The notes: generated from the letters alone by a model not told the origin. Shown: positions 32,263 through 45,810, counted from the stretch's first letter. The stretch is 64,000 nt of DNA from Undaria pinnatifida (GCA_012845835.1 JABAKD010000006.1:6502318-6566317), one strand, 5' to 3'. Made by a program: numbers and translations.

Positions 32263-33184
32263 ACATACAGCAGTATCACACTTTATTTTCTCATTCATGT
32301 GATATGAACGATAGGTATGACGATAATCTATCTGATGCATGCCACATGTGGTTCGTTGCCATTCAGACTCTTGAGTTTTTTTCGAGAGAAATGCAGGTGT
32401 GATACATACCTGACAGAAGAGCAGCTATTGATAGTGAACGACAGCAATAGCTTATACCTGGTACCTGGTATCTCGTATGTCTCTGTATGAAACTGATGTA
32501 TCAGCGTTGTGTACGAGCATTATCCAATACAATATACCTGCAATATAAATGGTTCGTTGTTGGGTTGAACAGCAAACTAAAGTTCAAGTGCTCCATACAC
32601 AGGTATAAAGTATCAACGTTCTGCTGTTGGATGTGGGTACTGATACAATTTTTTAGACCAAGTACTCTACAATCGGGTATTCGGCGACACGCACCTTTGA
32701 TTATTCAGTATTGGCGCAATGGCTTCGATCTGTAGGAGTGCACGGGTCTGGCGTTTTGGATCCACGCTTTAGTTTGTGTATTCCCTGGTACTGTGAGATG
32801 AGCGCTTGGAGAGCTTCAGGATCAAGTGTGCACTGCCCGCCGCCTGAGGCAGAACGCTAGATCTCACTCGTCGGTCTTAATTCGATCAATACAGATGTGT
32901 CACTGTGCCCTTGCATTACACCAAGAGCAGAAGAGAGATCACTTCGGAACAGCAGCGATCGACGTCCACTGCATATTCCATCATGACTCGACAGCACTTA
33001 CAACCCGAGCATCAGACCTGTGGGCTGGACCTCCGCTGGCCTGCCACATTCACAAGAAAAAACACAAGAACTTACGTACGAACTACTCCAACAGTTGACT
33101 TAAAATACTATAACAGTAAGTCTATTGTTTCATGCATATTGAATTCCACATATTTCTGGATTTGGCCCCTCGATACGGGCCATG
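32263..33184. other. Unassigned stretch
   Basis: No supported gene; only short unrecognised frames. Confidence 0.3.
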
Positions 33185-33385
33185 CAATTTCCGTGTGAAC
33201 GACAAGGTTGACGCCTTAGTCCTGTTGACCGCCGTGGCATTATCAGGGAAGTCTCCGACCTGAATCTTTCACGAGGGTATATGCACCCCGTAACACGTGC
33301 GATCGAAGTATCACACGCAGCTTGCAAAGCTTAGTTTTCATCAATACCTTTTTGGTCGGTCTCTCAGCTGAGGTGCGTTTTTGAC
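33185..33385 (+). mobile_element. CAGCTG-family module, diverged subtype
   Basis: GCCTTAGTCCTGTTGACC, CACCCCGTAACACGTGCGAT, CACACGCAGCTTGCAAAG and TCTCAGCTGAGGTGCG. It shares subtype changes (CGAAGTATCACACGCAGC, 'TTTTTGGTCGG') with 44,395-44,650, defining a subfamily. Confidence 0.5.
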
Positions 33386-35455
33386 CTACGAATCCACGAG
33401 GGTTGCGAGGAAGACGGGGCAGGGGGCTCAGGGTATACCCTGGTCAACTATGATCGCGAGTCTTCCGTCGTCTTGACGGAACTGTCCCTGGGGCCCAGGG
33501 GCAGTGGTGCTGTCAACACCGTGGCAGCCAGTGGGAACCCGTCGTTCGCGGGCCCACCGCTGGCACTCGAAAAACGCGTACGTCTTAGGATGAGCGAGGG
33601 TGGAGCCGCCGATAAACAGGCGAGGCGGACTCAGGATGCTATGACCCGGAATTGGAGGCAGAAAGCTCGTTCTGTAGTCCGGAACCGCTGGTAGCCGTAG
33701 TCTTTGGCAAGTAGCGTTGCTCATCGGTGGAAGACGTCGAGTGGAGCCTCCCGGTTGGGCTCGACGTCGTGGCCTCCTCGCACCCACACCGCAAAACCAT
33801 CGCTAGAACAAGGGGATCAGGCTTGGACAAGCGATATCACATGTATGGGGCTGGGCGGGGGGGGTAGATTGTTGGGGGGGCGGGGGCGTGGGTGGAGCGA
33901 GTTCTTTCAAAGTTGAAGATGGAACCTCGTCCCGCAATTAGATGGCCAGGCGCTGGTAGTGCTGTATCGATTGATCAGCGTGTAGCGTCCAGGGTTTTGT
34001 GCAGTAATGATTATCGGCCGGCCACGCTGTTGTTGTCGATGTTGTCGTCGTTGTCGCAGCAGTTGCCCAAGCAAGAAAGGCGATCATGGCGCTTTTGACC
34101 CAAAAATAGTTGCCACGGCATTTACAACGAGCGGCACTGGTTGTCGCGGGTTATTGCCGGATGATGGCGACGGGTATACGGTCCGCACGTTTCCGCAAAT
34201 ACCGAAAGTAAAAACATATATCCTGAAGCATGCCCACACCTGGGTTTAGCGCACCAGAGGCGTAGCGGTGTTGCTACGGTGCAAGAATGTCGCTGGCACG
34301 ATGCAAGCGTCAGGAGAAACGCCAGAAGGCCACCGAAGTGATAGTCGATGGCCAGGTGGTTGAGAATGATGTTCGTCGCAGGTTGTGTCCCGTATCGCAA
34401 AATGTGGTGGTTGCGAACCACTGCTTTTTGCGGTTTGCGAGACTGACGCAGGCGTCGTGGGCGTCACAATTCGGGTGGTCGCGACCGCTGTCGCGGCCAC
34501 TACGGGTAGGATGGCGTCTGCGTCGTTGGGTGACTTTGATGTTGCTGCTACTGCGGTCAATATCGGTGATGTAGGTGGTAGGCGGAGAGGAATGGTGGTG
34601 TGGGTGGTAGTCGGAGAAGATCGGTGGTCTTAACCCAAGCGGTAGGTGATGTAGGGGGGTGGTGCGTGCGATGTTTTTGGGGGCTGCTTGCGGAGGGCGC
34701 GTGCAGCGTTTTCATGCCGTGAGTTCACTGGTGGCGGGTGCTGGGGCTTGAGGCGTGTAGGGAAATGCGGCAATCAAGTTGGTGGGCGCTCTGTGGCCGT
34801 TTTGACAACTGTAGTAGCAGCGGGAGGGTCGGAATTTCGAGGAAATAGACTAAATCGGTAGTGGCGTAGAAAGCCGGCGGTCGCGGCAGGGGAATTGATT
34901 TGACTCGGTGGTCGTTTGAACAACTGAATCAGCGGCGGAAGTGGGTCGGATTTTCAAGGGAGAAAACTCGAACATGCAGATTACCGCAGACGACATGAGT
35001 CGTAGTTGGGTAGGCACGACGTGACCAATAACCCTCAAACAAATTATACCGCTGACAGGGGTGTCTTTGGGTGCCGCTCGGTCGAGACCGTGGGCGCGCC
35101 GGATGCAGTTGTGAGCGAGTACCAGCAAACTAAAACAGGGGCGATAGGGCGCAGGGATAAAGCGCAGTGATGGCCGGGCGATTTTGAACCGTTGTGGTGA
35201 TAGACGCAGCGGCGTGGGGTGGGCGGGTACGGGAGCCGGGGATGGGATGTGAGCAACAACGTGTCGGTTGGGGCGGTAGTCGTGGCTCAGATGGGGGGGG
35301 GGGGGGGGGGGGTGCAAGAGACGGTTAAACTCGAGTACACGAGCTGGTGGGGCACAAAGGGCTGCAGTCGCGGTGGTATAATATTCGGTAACCACCTGCA
35401 GCACAGGCCTAATGGATGCCGTTGCGGCGAAGCACTGTGGTAGCAGTCGCTGCAC
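33386..35455. other. Unassigned G-rich stretch
   Basis: Long frames exist on both strands (up to 201 codons, 34,850-35,455 minus) but they are low-complexity (Pro runs opposite a poly-G at 35,292-35,311). A weak tandem pair carrying ACAACTG.A..AGC.GC.G occurs near 34,805 and 34,920. No gene is called. Confidence 0.3.
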
Positions 35456-38121
35456 TTGCGGCGTTGTTGCGATCCCCCACTGGAAAAAAATAAAATCTCT
35501 TGGCCTCAGTCGATAAAAAAAGATCTTAGTCGCGTAAGGTGGGCGTCTCTCGTAGAGGGATCCGTCCTTCTAGTCTCGGCGTGTAAGGTGGCCGTACTAA
35601 ACGTCGAGGGATCCGGTTTGACTGAATGGCTCGGGGTCAGTGTCGGCGGTGGAAATACCGTCAACGACACCGGCCGAAAAAATGCGCTGGCGGCATCATT
35701 TTGATTTCATTGAACATAATGATAATGTCCTTCACCTTAACTGTACCACCCATGGCTACAGCAGGAGAAGAACGCGAAGCACACTGTTGATTGTGAGGGT
35801 TGAGGGGTTGGGTCCTGGTTGGTGCGGGATTTACCGCGACGGCTGGGGGGGGGGTCCATATTGGTCCGGAATGGATGGGAAATGAGGAGATTTGGCATCG
35901 GACACACCGGAGTAGAGAGGCAAGATGCAGTACAAGTAGTTTTCGAACATCAAGAAGACCGGAAGGTGATGAACGGTTGTAGATATTTCGGGGAGAGGAG
36001 CGTGGTGCTTAGGACATGGTTGGAACCACCAAGTTATCCAGTCGAAAATAAACAAAATTAGACCCTACAACAAGGAAATGTGTGTACCTCTTGTACCCGT
36101 CGATAACCTAAGCTATATTTGAGGTTTTCCAAAGCAAAGATCCGGACCTAAACTGACGGCGTACTTCGGGGGTGCACTGTTTTAAACATACCGGGGGGGG
36201 TTCCGTGTAACACGCGTAATATACTCGTGAAAAAGAGAGAGATGGCACTCGGAGTGCGGTTTTAATCAACAGTATGTTTGCTCAAGCACCATTTTAATTC
36301 AGTTCGGGTCATTCCAACGCTGCATCAGGCCGGGGGTACTTAACAGCAAAAACGGAAGCCTCATGAAAATAGCTCAAACACGCGTGGGTATTAAGCGTGT
36401 TGACGGGTCTTGTCGCACGTTGAGTCTTCACCCTCACAGAAGCTTTCCAAATAGAACACAGTGCACCGTGTTAGGATTTTATAAAAGGTGATCATACCAC
36501 CGATATGATATAGTGGGATGCTCGACATGTAATACCGTCGTTCGCGCATTCTGCGGTTGAAATCCCCAAAACCTTGATGCACCGTGACAAAGCAATCATT
36601 GTCAATTGCGCAAGTCAGCATTATCTGCAGCGCGTGTTGATGCTCGTGACAAAGCGATCGTGGTTGCATGACAATCGTTGATCGTAATTTGCACGACGAG
36701 ATGCGCGCCCGCATAATGACGGCAACAAGTGCATCATAGATAGCTGTACTAATTTGATTTTGTTCGGCATAACAAAAGAAAACTCAGGGGGCACGTCAGA
36801 ATAAGTTGAGATTTGCCAAACCAGTGTCAATTTGGCAGAGAAACGGAGGGGGCATTTCCCGTGATTGCTCGCAAAATAATTATCAAGCAATTAACAGCAG
36901 AAATGAATGTCTTCAAATTAACAGCAGAAATTAATGTCTTCAAACCAAAAAAGAAAACGTCGAGCCGCAGGAAGAGGAACAAAAGCGGGAAATCATAGAT
37001 GACACAAGGCACACAGCATGTCATAAATAGTGTAACAGCCAGCAAACCCCGATATTAATCGTAACGTTGGCACTAAAAAAAAAAGCTGCTCTCTACCACC
37101 ACATAAAACGGTTTGAGAATGAGAGACAGCTGATTCAGCATTTTCAGAAAGGGTGTTCTTCCGTATTCCACTGTAATACCCAGCTGTTTTTTTTCATCAA
37201 GTTTCTGCTGTCACGCTGATTTGAATACGCTATACTGTTGCAACCATGGTACGCTGTTTCCGCAGGGGGCTAGTTGGTTGGGACCCATACAAACGTTTCG
37301 GGGGTCGTGGAACGTGCTTATGGTGTCGGCACCACATACGTGTCACATCGATTTGTTCCATAGGACCAAACCTGCCAACGAAGAGAATTCACTGAGGACA
37401 AGTGTTGTGTCGTATTCAGTAGCCGTGTAAAATGCACAGCTACGATGCATTAAACAAAAGAGTGCATGAGGAAAGCAATGGGAGACAACACCAACAGCGC
37501 ACGACGAGGACTATCGGCACATGGTACTACTGCTGCTGAGTTTGGTCCTGAGAGTCGCATGGTACCTACGGGTGTCCATCTCACACACGAGATGCTTCAA
37601 ACGTTCCATTAAGGCAAGACGAAATGTTTCGAAAGTTTCATCAAAGCCAGATAGAAGAGTACAATAATTAACACTAGTAATGGTCGCGACCCTGCACTAC
37701 TGCTCGCTGAACGAGCCAACCCAGCAGTAGTACAGGTAGGCGTCGCGCACCGCTGGTGGTGCGCCTATACGAGTAGATCAGCTGTGCTCTGTGCGAACAC
37801 ACATAAAGGTGGAGTGTCTCATAGGTCAGAAGCAATGCTAGAAAGGTATTAGCGCACTGCGTGCTGGTACCTGGTAAAAATAGGCGAAGAAACCAAACCC
37901 AAACATGGTTCTGCTAAAAAACGAAACCCCCAAAAAATATAAGTCCGGGGTAAGGCGGTCACGATCGTACCTTCTTGCAGTACGAGGATACCAACATAGT
38001 CACGCACTGTCAATAGTAGAATAGTAGCAAAAATGCGACGGGATGACCAAAAGTAGGAGAAAGAACAAGGGCGAGTTATTTCATTCATCTGAAGCGCGGG
38101 GGTGTAGGGCAAACTATTGCA
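35456..38121. other. Unassigned stretch
   Basis: No supported gene. Minor repeats: GTAAGGTGG...GAGGGATCCG twice (35,535 and 35,582) and a 27-bp tandem pair around AACAGCAGAAAT.AATGTC at 36,893-36,944. Confidence 0.3.
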
Positions 38122-39148
38122 TGTACTCCCACTTCGTGGCGACACGATACAGTATTTATAGTAAGGGGGGGTGCAACGTAGCCGGCCACTCGAATTAGTC
38201 GAGTGCAAACAGCTGACAGGGTTCCAACCGCGAAATTTCCCATAAGGTTTTATTAACCTCGCGGGGTATTCTGAGAGACAGGACTCCCAACTTGGGCACA
38301 AACCTCTTGGAATTAGACTAGGAACGCTTTTGGAGTTGGACAAGGTGGAGGCGAGTATCGCACTATATGGGAGCACTTTCTTTGTCCGATTGTCATAGTA
38401 GTGTCCCACGAAGAGAGAGCACTGGGAGACAATATATCGAAAAGCTGCTGCCGCAAAGCGGCGTTAGCTGTAGACTTCAGTTGCGAAGCAGAGGCCCGGA
38501 GGGGCCCGTTGTTTACGGATAGGAGTCAAAGGATAACCAAGCTCGCTACTGGATAAAAGGAAGTATGATATGTTGAAAGGCGCAAGGAAAAAAAAAAAAC
38601 ACAGAAAAACTATCTGAAAAAAACGAAAAAAAGTATAATGCAAAGCTATGTATGCAAGATCAAAAGAGCTTGCCTTGGGTAGAGAAGAGCACCGGGGAGG
38701 AGGTTGCGCAAGTCCAACGTCGACACGTTCACTGCTCCGACGACGCCAATTGTAGTGGTACTCTGAGTGGGGGGTGCGTGATTGGTCGGTGTTGGGAAGC
38801 GTGCTCTTTATGGGTTCCGGTGCCCTCTGTTTGATCTCTCCTCATGGCTCGCTGGGTAGTCTCGAAAGCTTATGCATTATTTCCGCTACGTTGGACTCTA
38901 AAAAGATAGACAAACAAGACAAGACAGAGTAGGGCAGGGTAGATCACGTAGTGCAACGTAGAGCAGGTAGAGCAGGTGGTAAGATGAGGGGCGTCCTGCT
39001 TGTCCTATCATCGTCACCTACATTATGGCCCATCTATTATGGCCTTGACGTGAACGTGACATCTAATGTCACGTGGTTTCACCTCAACCATAACATGGTT
39101 TCACGTCGAATCTATATACTATCCTTCTACGGAGGGCACTCCATTACA
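38122..39148 (+). mobile_element. Solo LTR-like repeat, ~1.03 kb (family also at 54.7-55.7 kb)
   Basis: It begins TGTACTCCCACTTCG and ends GGCACTCCATTACA (TG...CA). It is collinear over about 1 kb with the reverse complement of 54,700-55,740. Shared landmarks include CTCGAATT.GTC, TTCGCGGTTGG-type text in complement, CTGGATAAAAGGAAG, GATTGGTCGGTGTTGGGAAG, and TCTACGGAGGGCACTCC or its variant. No target duplication is evident. It encodes nothing recognisable; the 186-codon minus frame at 37,849-38,409 only partly overlaps it. Confidence 0.55.
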
Positions 39149-39499
39149 GACATTTCGTGCTATGTACCATGCATTTGAAAGTCTTACAGGTACAACGTGT
39201 ACGTGTGTGAGTAAACTCAGCATGTGTATGATCCTAAAACACCCCCCCCGTCGTTTTTGGATGACTCTGTTTTTCACCCAGAAACGAGAGACGTCTAAAA
39301 ATAGTCGTTGTGCGTTTATTAGGGGGAGGGGGTGCTCCTTGTGCTGCCATATGGTTAGGTAGTTGTGGCGGTGTCGCCAAACCAGCAGCAACGGTGCAGA
39401 TCGCCAAGCGTAAGCAGTATTAACGGCAGTGTAAACACGGCATGCTTTCGCCGCATCGCACATAATGTTTGCGGCCGTAACATCAGTGCCGAATGCTGG
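39149..39499. other. Unassigned stretch
   Basis: No gene or repeat identified. Confidence 0.3.
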
Positions 39500-40390
39500 T
39501 AGAGCAATCAAAATCTGCCGGAGTAATGAACACTACCGGGCAGCTGATATCACCTCATTATTTTTCTAGACATCCATGCCGTTGCTCCAATTTATCCCCC
39601 CCCCCACCCTCTTTTCCCCCTTTTCCTCTTGTTCAAACGCCCCACCTAAAATCGAAATATGCCAGAGTAATAAACACTTCCACGCAGTTGATAAACCTCA
39701 TTATCTTTCTAGCCATCCATGCCGTATCTCCAATTCACCCCCCCCCCCACCCAGAGCCCCCTCCTTCCCCACCACCCGCACCATCGCCTAGACCTAGCAC
39801 CCGGCGTATAGCAAGTCCCTACATCTAGGCGACCTAAAGGTTGACACCCCTCCTCCCCCCCCCCCCCTAACCCCCCCCCTCCGACCCCTTCGAACACTCC
39901 GCCCTCTCCCCACTGATTGTACGACTCACAGGATATACGTGATAAACTGGTGCATTCCTTCCACAACGGTCAGCTTTGTCCCCTCTATAGGATTCATAAT
40001 GTCTGCGCACAGATTGAGTTGCCCAGCCTGTCCCGTGCCCCCCCTCCTCCCCCCCGCTCCCTCTTGTTCCAACCCAGGCCCTCACTCCCTTGAAACCTCC
40101 GCCCTCCCCTCACCAGTTATACGACTTACAGGATACATTTGATGAACTGACGCATTTCCTTCCACAGCTGTCAGATTTTGTCCCATCAACAACGGTTTCC
40201 GCGCACAGACTGACTAACATCACCCTGTTGACCGTGGTAAGCTACACTGTAAACCAAGGGGAGTCGCCGACCTATAACCTTAATGAGGACACACACCCCG
40301 TAATACGCGCGATCGGAGTATCACCCACAGCGTGGAAAGATTAGTTTCGACAAAATCTTCGATCTCACAGCTGATTTGTATTTTTATTCT
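39500..40390 (+). mobile_element. CAGCTG-family element, near-complete forward copy with tandem 5' units
   Basis: Two roughly 150-bp units (about 39,505-39,650 and 39,655-39,800) repeat 'GAGTAAT.AACACT..C.GCAG' and 'CCTCATTAT.TTTCTAG.CATCCATGCCG'. They correspond to the 285-bp tandem units at 18.5-19.4 kb in reverse. Then follow GCCTAGACCTAGCACC, C-tracts, CTCCGCCCTCCCCTCACC, the conserved module and GATCTCACAGCTGATTTG. Confidence 0.6.
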
Positions 40391-43300
40391 TATATCATTT
40401 TAATCATATCGTTCATCGGACTTTAAGATTCGTTATAGTCTTAGTACAAGGTATCAGTCCATGATTTCATTACATTCAATATATTTGTATGCAAGGCAAC
40501 GATACGTATACACGATACGTATGCAATACGCACAACAATCTGGTAGTCTTATCGTTTGTCGTTTACAGAGAGCGTCACCCGCCCGCCGAGCGGAATCCTC
40601 GTAGATATTTCTCTTTTTAAATGTCAACAAGTATTTACCGCTTCGACAAACAGAAGTTGAGTTTCAACCATTCAATGGGTCGTACTCACAGCTGACGTGT
40701 TTTGATTTTTAATCAAGACAGGACAATCTGCTTTCGTTATGATACATCTTCGATACACAGGACGATCTGTTTTTGTTTTGCCGCTGCCCTTGGGGCTGTG
40801 TTATGTGTGTTTTCCATATTGTAGCCACGCAAAGGGCGTCCAGCGCACGCACGAACGCACCGCGGACCATGGCGGCCGACTGCTCGGTCAATGCACGAAG
40901 GACAAGTAGTGTCAATCACGAGCCAGTATCATCATCAGTACAGGGCACAGGGAGGACACCTCACCTGTGCTAGTTGCTGCTCCTTTGCGGCCTTTTTTCA
41001 AAATGACATAAAGCAGCAGCTGCGTTTATGATCATGCGTGACCAATTGCAAATGCAAAATATTGACGTACGTAGTACAGCCTGTTTTAAGACCGTACTGG
41101 AGATAAGACCAAATTGCATAGGCACAGCCTGTAGGAAGGGTAAAACAGCATTAGTGATGGGATCCTCCTTACAGCGTGTTGGTAGGAACAGATGAACACA
41201 GATGGTGGCAGCATAGATTTGCAAAGGTTGACAATGCACCAGCGAGGGCAACGTCGAATTCTCTTCCGTACGAGACGGCGCCGTGCTGTTATCGGCCTAA
41301 ATGGCTTATCATAGCATCCTTCTCACGTTGGGCAAAAGTCAGTCATGGCGAATTTGCTTCTTGCTGCCGTCAGTAGCATGTGTGAGTTGTTGTTCAAAAC
41401 CGGTACGTTTCATGCAATGTTCCGGAAGAAAGCAATCCACTTCCGCAAGCTCACTCCTACTCCTTTGCTCTCTCGTTGACCCTTGAAGCTATGCAGTTGC
41501 AGTTACCCCACAGCTTGTACGTAGCTTTGCAAGGGTTAACAACACAAGCAAAAACAACAGCAGTAGCTATGATAGCGTCTTTTTCGGTCAGGGCTGTTTT
41601 GCTGTTGACCGTGTTTATAGCAGCAGCGACATCATGGTAATCAGCAGAGTAGGTCTTGATGATCTGCGGTGGTGGTCTTACATCTTGCTTCTGTCATTGA
41701 TGTAACTTGCACAAACAAGCACTCACCAACTCACCAAAAGCGAGGAAGCGTACAGAGCATCTACTCGTGTGCATCCTAAGACTCGAGAGCCGGAAGGTTC
41801 AAGCAGCACGCAGGTGCATACGTGTTGTTCCCAGTCTGCGGGTTGATCAGTTGACTCAAACCAGTGTATTTCAGCGCTCGCTGTGATCGTTCAAGGAAAA
41901 AGGTTGTTCCGTACTAAAGTCAGTACATATTCAACCTCAACACTCCGTCTCAAAAACGCCACAAAAATTATTGTGTTGGATGAAGTATGAAAATTCGGTT
42001 CAACTCGAGCTCTAAATCTTCCATCAATGTCTCCAGACACATGTTGATCAGATTAAACACCAACCCCGCCCCCTGTGCTCCTACGCCCGTGTCCTGGGCT
42101 TACCCACCAATCTTCCTCCACGTTACTCACCTATCTCTCGCCTACCTATCTATACGTTCACCAACTATCTCCCTGGTGACACCATGAGACGGTGGCTGGG
42201 CGGGCCGCCCGTCTTATCGCTCACCTTGCCACCGGGAGAGTTCGTAATGTCCAGCGATCAGATTCCTCCAGCTCTACCTTCTTTGGTTCCTCCCGATTTG
42301 CAATTCATCCATCAGATTGATCCGAGACTTCAGACTTCAACTAAAGTCACATCGTTGAGTCTCACAAGCGCGTGAAATCACAGATGACAGTTGTTGATGC
42401 GGATGCACATGCATACAAGCGAACGAGAGTGTTCATGCACACATGTGAACAATGGTTTGCCATTAACATTGGTCACGCTGAAAATTCTTTTTTTCTCATG
42501 GGGGGTGTTTTTAGAGGCTGAAACCGCGAGGTACAGCCAAATCACCAGCTAATTTCCGGCGGTGTTGCTTTGCACTACCTTCTTGGAAGGCCTTATGCCA
42601 CGCTGACGGTTTCAGGTTTATATCGACCAGACAGTGCGTCTTTCCGCGCCCACGGAACTACCCGTCCTTGTTCTGCGCCAGATTAAGCCACACTCACACA
42701 ACCATGGACATGACTCACCGTACTTTTATATCCCACGCCATCCCGCCGCCGTAGCAAGACTTGTTTTGGCCTTGAGCAAGTGATATGAGTTTTGGTACTT
42801 TTTCCGGGATTTACTCGCCGAGCTCAGCAAGAACGATCTCGAGAGTTCTCAGATGGCGGCGGGTGGCGTGTGGAGAAGTTCCCGCCGCGGGCGTGCAGCC
42901 GTCGGGGCCCTCAGGCAGAAGTTTTCAGCCGCTGTAAAAACAATTATATGAAAAACCTTGTTTCAAGAAAAGATAGCCGTCTGAGGATTACATGCTGGGC
43001 CAGCCAATATAAACTTTTGTGTTCCTCCTGCGTTTTTGCAACAATTTTGGACTAATACTAGTCATTGGTAAATTATAACGCGCGCTGCCTCTATGCCCGC
43101 AGTAGTCCAATCTGGATGCTGGGTGCACGTTGAAAACACAGGGGAGACCAGCAATCGAAAGAACAGCACAAGAGGCATACCTGGTCACTTGGCATACAGT
43201 AGACAATGCGAACTAAACAAACAAACGCGAACATCTACGTTGTTTATTATTTACGTTCTGTTTTGTTTTGAGAGAAGAAAAAAATCGGTACTCGCACGAC

Positions 43301-44394
43301 TGGTGGTGATGCACTCGTAGCAGGGGCAGCATTAGAATCATCATCAGCCTCACAGCAGAGGCAGAAGGATCAACCTCCCGAGAATAGGTACTTGAACAGC
43401 AGCAGCATAGAGACATAGATCCTTCTGTAGTAGTTCGCCCGTTTGTTTCGGTTGAACTCTTGAAGGGACGATCTACATCCATTTCCGTCACGAAAACACA
43501 CAACCATCATCCGATAAACACATACTGTATTCGCATATTACGTAGCCCAGCAATGATGTGAAATCACACATTGTCGCACCTGTCTCGACGAACTCTCGAC
43601 GACTTTTAGCGAAACCAGCACGAGAAGAGTTGCCTTGAAATTTTTGCGTCACAGGACCCGTCGGAACTGGCCTTAGTGCCATGTGCATTGAGTGCCGTGG
43701 ACAAAAAAAAAAAAAAAAAGTGGCCGGAAAAGATGTTGACTTACACGAACATACACACAAATGCACACGCAAACAGAGAAAAAAAATTCGAGGCGCCCTA
43801 GGCTTGTATGAGATCCGATATGAAGAGGCTTTTTTTCGTTGGAAAACCAAGAAAGAAAGGTCCAGCGCTGCGCGCTTCACGCGCCTCATTATATTACTCT
43901 AATTTTTGAAGTGCTCAGTGATACTGGTTCGGCCGCGAATCTGCCCAAGTTATTATTTTTGGAATATGCTTTGATTTTTTCGAGAAAACTGAGAAACTGT
44001 TTCTCCCGTCAAAAGTCAAAACTAAAGCGTATACGAAAGTCCGATTAACGACGCCGCTGGTGTACTCGGTGTGAACATTTCTTGGGGTACGGCCCAACGA
44101 TCGAGGTCCTAACTATCGCCTAATATATCTTGAAGAGATATGACGTGCCAATAATCCACGTATTATAGTCTATACAATTAAACTATTTTCTACGGTGAGA
44201 TCCACAAAATGAGCGACTGTTGCACCGATTTTTCATGCTTTTCACCGTGAATTTGTATGCGCCTTCTTACTGGGAATACAAAAGGAATCCTTATGCCACC
44301 ACTGTTTTTATGTTTTGCCAGTTTCCGGTAGACACAAGTTGCCAACTCAAACGTTAACTCACATTGCAATTATTCCTTTTATGCACACTAAATC
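40391..44394. other. Unassigned 4-kb stretch
   Basis: No gene could be supported. A weak CAGCTG-like terminus may lie at 40,640-40,715 (CTCACAGCTGACGTG). A poly-A run (17 A) lies at 43,704-43,720. Remaining frames are at most 133 codons and unrecognised. Confidence 0.3.
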
Positions 44395-44650
44395 CCACAG
44401 CTAGCTGTCTGTTTTTGTCCCCCTCAATGCGGTTTACACTGCTCCCGTGCGCGGAACAAGGCTGAACGTCTTAGTCCTCTTGATCCTGGCATTAGCAGGG
44501 GAGTCACCGACCTGAGTCTTTCACGGGGGGTATACGCACCCCGTATCACGCGCGATCGAAGTATCACACGCAGCTTGCAAAACTGAGTTTTGATGGAAAT
44601 CCGTTTTGGTCGACCTCACAGCTGAATGAAGCGTATTTTTTCATTTATTA
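44395..44650 (+). mobile_element. CAGCTG-family module, same subtype as 33.2 kb
   Basis: CACAGCTAGCTGTCTGTTTT, GTCTTAGTCCTCTTGATCC, CGCGATCGAAGTATCACACG, GACCTCACAGCTGAATGAAG, then an AT-rich tail. Confidence 0.55.
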
Positions 44651-45065
44651 AATATATTCCGTAGTCAGTCGTCGTTTCCATACCGCTAGCGGACGTAATA
44701 AGCCCCCCCCGCCCCCGCCCCCCGCTCCCTCTACTTCAAACCCAGGCCCCCATGCCCTTGAAACCTCCGCCCTCCCCTCACCGGTTGTACGACTTACGGG
44801 ATACACTTGATAAACTGATGCATTTCCTTCCACAGCGGTCAGATATTGTCCCCTTCGAAAGCGGGTTTCGAAGTTTTAACGCACAGACTGATTAACATCA
44901 TCCTGTTGACCCTACACTGTAGCTCCAAGGGAATTCACCGACCTATATCCTTGATGAGGACACACACCCAGTATAACGCGCGATCGGAGTATAACACACG
45001 GCTTGCAAAGATGATTTTTTGACCAAATCTTCGATTTCTCAGCTAGAGTGTATTTATATTTTTAT
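44651..45065 (+). mobile_element. CAGCTG-family element, standard subtype, directly after the previous copy
   Basis: C-tract (44,703-44,730), CTCCGCCCTCCCCTCACC, TGATAAACTGATGCATTTCC, CTTGATGAGGACACACACCC, GCGCGATCGGAGTATAACAC and the degenerate end TTCTCAGCTAGAGTG. Confidence 0.55.
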
Positions 45066-45810
45066 GATGAATAGAAAAGGAAACAGGATGTACGAAGGAG
45101 GGCGAATTTACTTGAACAACAAAATATAGGAAGCACACAATAAGGAGTAGTTGCTGAACGAAAGAGGCAAAACAACGAAAAGGGTCGGAAGATAATATCA
45201 GGAGAAGAGGGAAGAAAGATCCACCTGGCATGTAAATTGCGTTCACAGCTGTCATGGGCTGTGTGCCGAGTAAGATGTACGTCAGAAACACGAGAAGTGT
45301 CTGTGCACCCCGTGCACCTAAAACTCTATACCACGCATTAAACATCCCAAGCACCTCAAGCAGACAAGCTGGATGTGAGTGTTTCTTGGAATAAGCAACT
45401 TACCACAACCGCCTTGGACCATCAAGATGAAGCTCAACCAATAAATTAGTAACATTTTGACACGTTGATCGAACATTTTAAACAAACCTGGATCGACGAA
45501 AACGTCTGCAGGCAGGTTCTTCAGATGGGCATAGCCCCGCAATAGATATATTCCTGATCAATGTCAGAATAAGAATACTTGTTTTACTTTCACTCGTACG
45601 GGAACCCTCTCGAGTTTTTCATTGTCGGGATTTTCGGTGCAGGACACCCTGCGACGCAAGCATCCACTCCAGGCATTGGCCGTCTTTGACAACCTTGATG
45701 ACCTTGACGCAGTTTCATCTCTTGTAGCGTTAAGTCGTTGGACGTTCTGGAGTATCGCATGAACGTTCTCAAGTATTTCGTGCAAAGGAATGTCAATCAC
45801 CACATAATTT
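45066..45810 (-). CDS. Possible multi-exon gene for a small hydrophobic protein (tentative)
   Basis: Three adjacent minus-strand frames (45,803-45,564; 45,542-45,318; 45,354-45,066) contain hydrophobic segments such as MLLIYWLSFILMVQGG, TLLVFLTYILL and FFPLLLILSS that could span a membrane. Plausible short introns separate the frames: a GTAAGT at about 45,402 with CATCCAG about 35 bases on, and a TGATCAG acceptor near 45,556. Introns of about 35 bases would be unusually short, the family is not recognised, and the 3' end runs into a CAGCTG element. It may well be chance. Confidence 0.2.

Noticed and set aside
34850-35455. 201-codon minus-strand frame
   Set aside because: Proline runs opposite poly-G, no domain, and GC-rich surroundings that open frames on both strands.
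37849-38409. 186-codon frame sharing GHYYDNRT and VPSLIP with a frame at 55.4 kb
   Set aside because: The similarity is explained by the homologous 1-kb repeat at DNA level. The longer frame also extends past the repeat boundary, and the two C-terminal parts differ.
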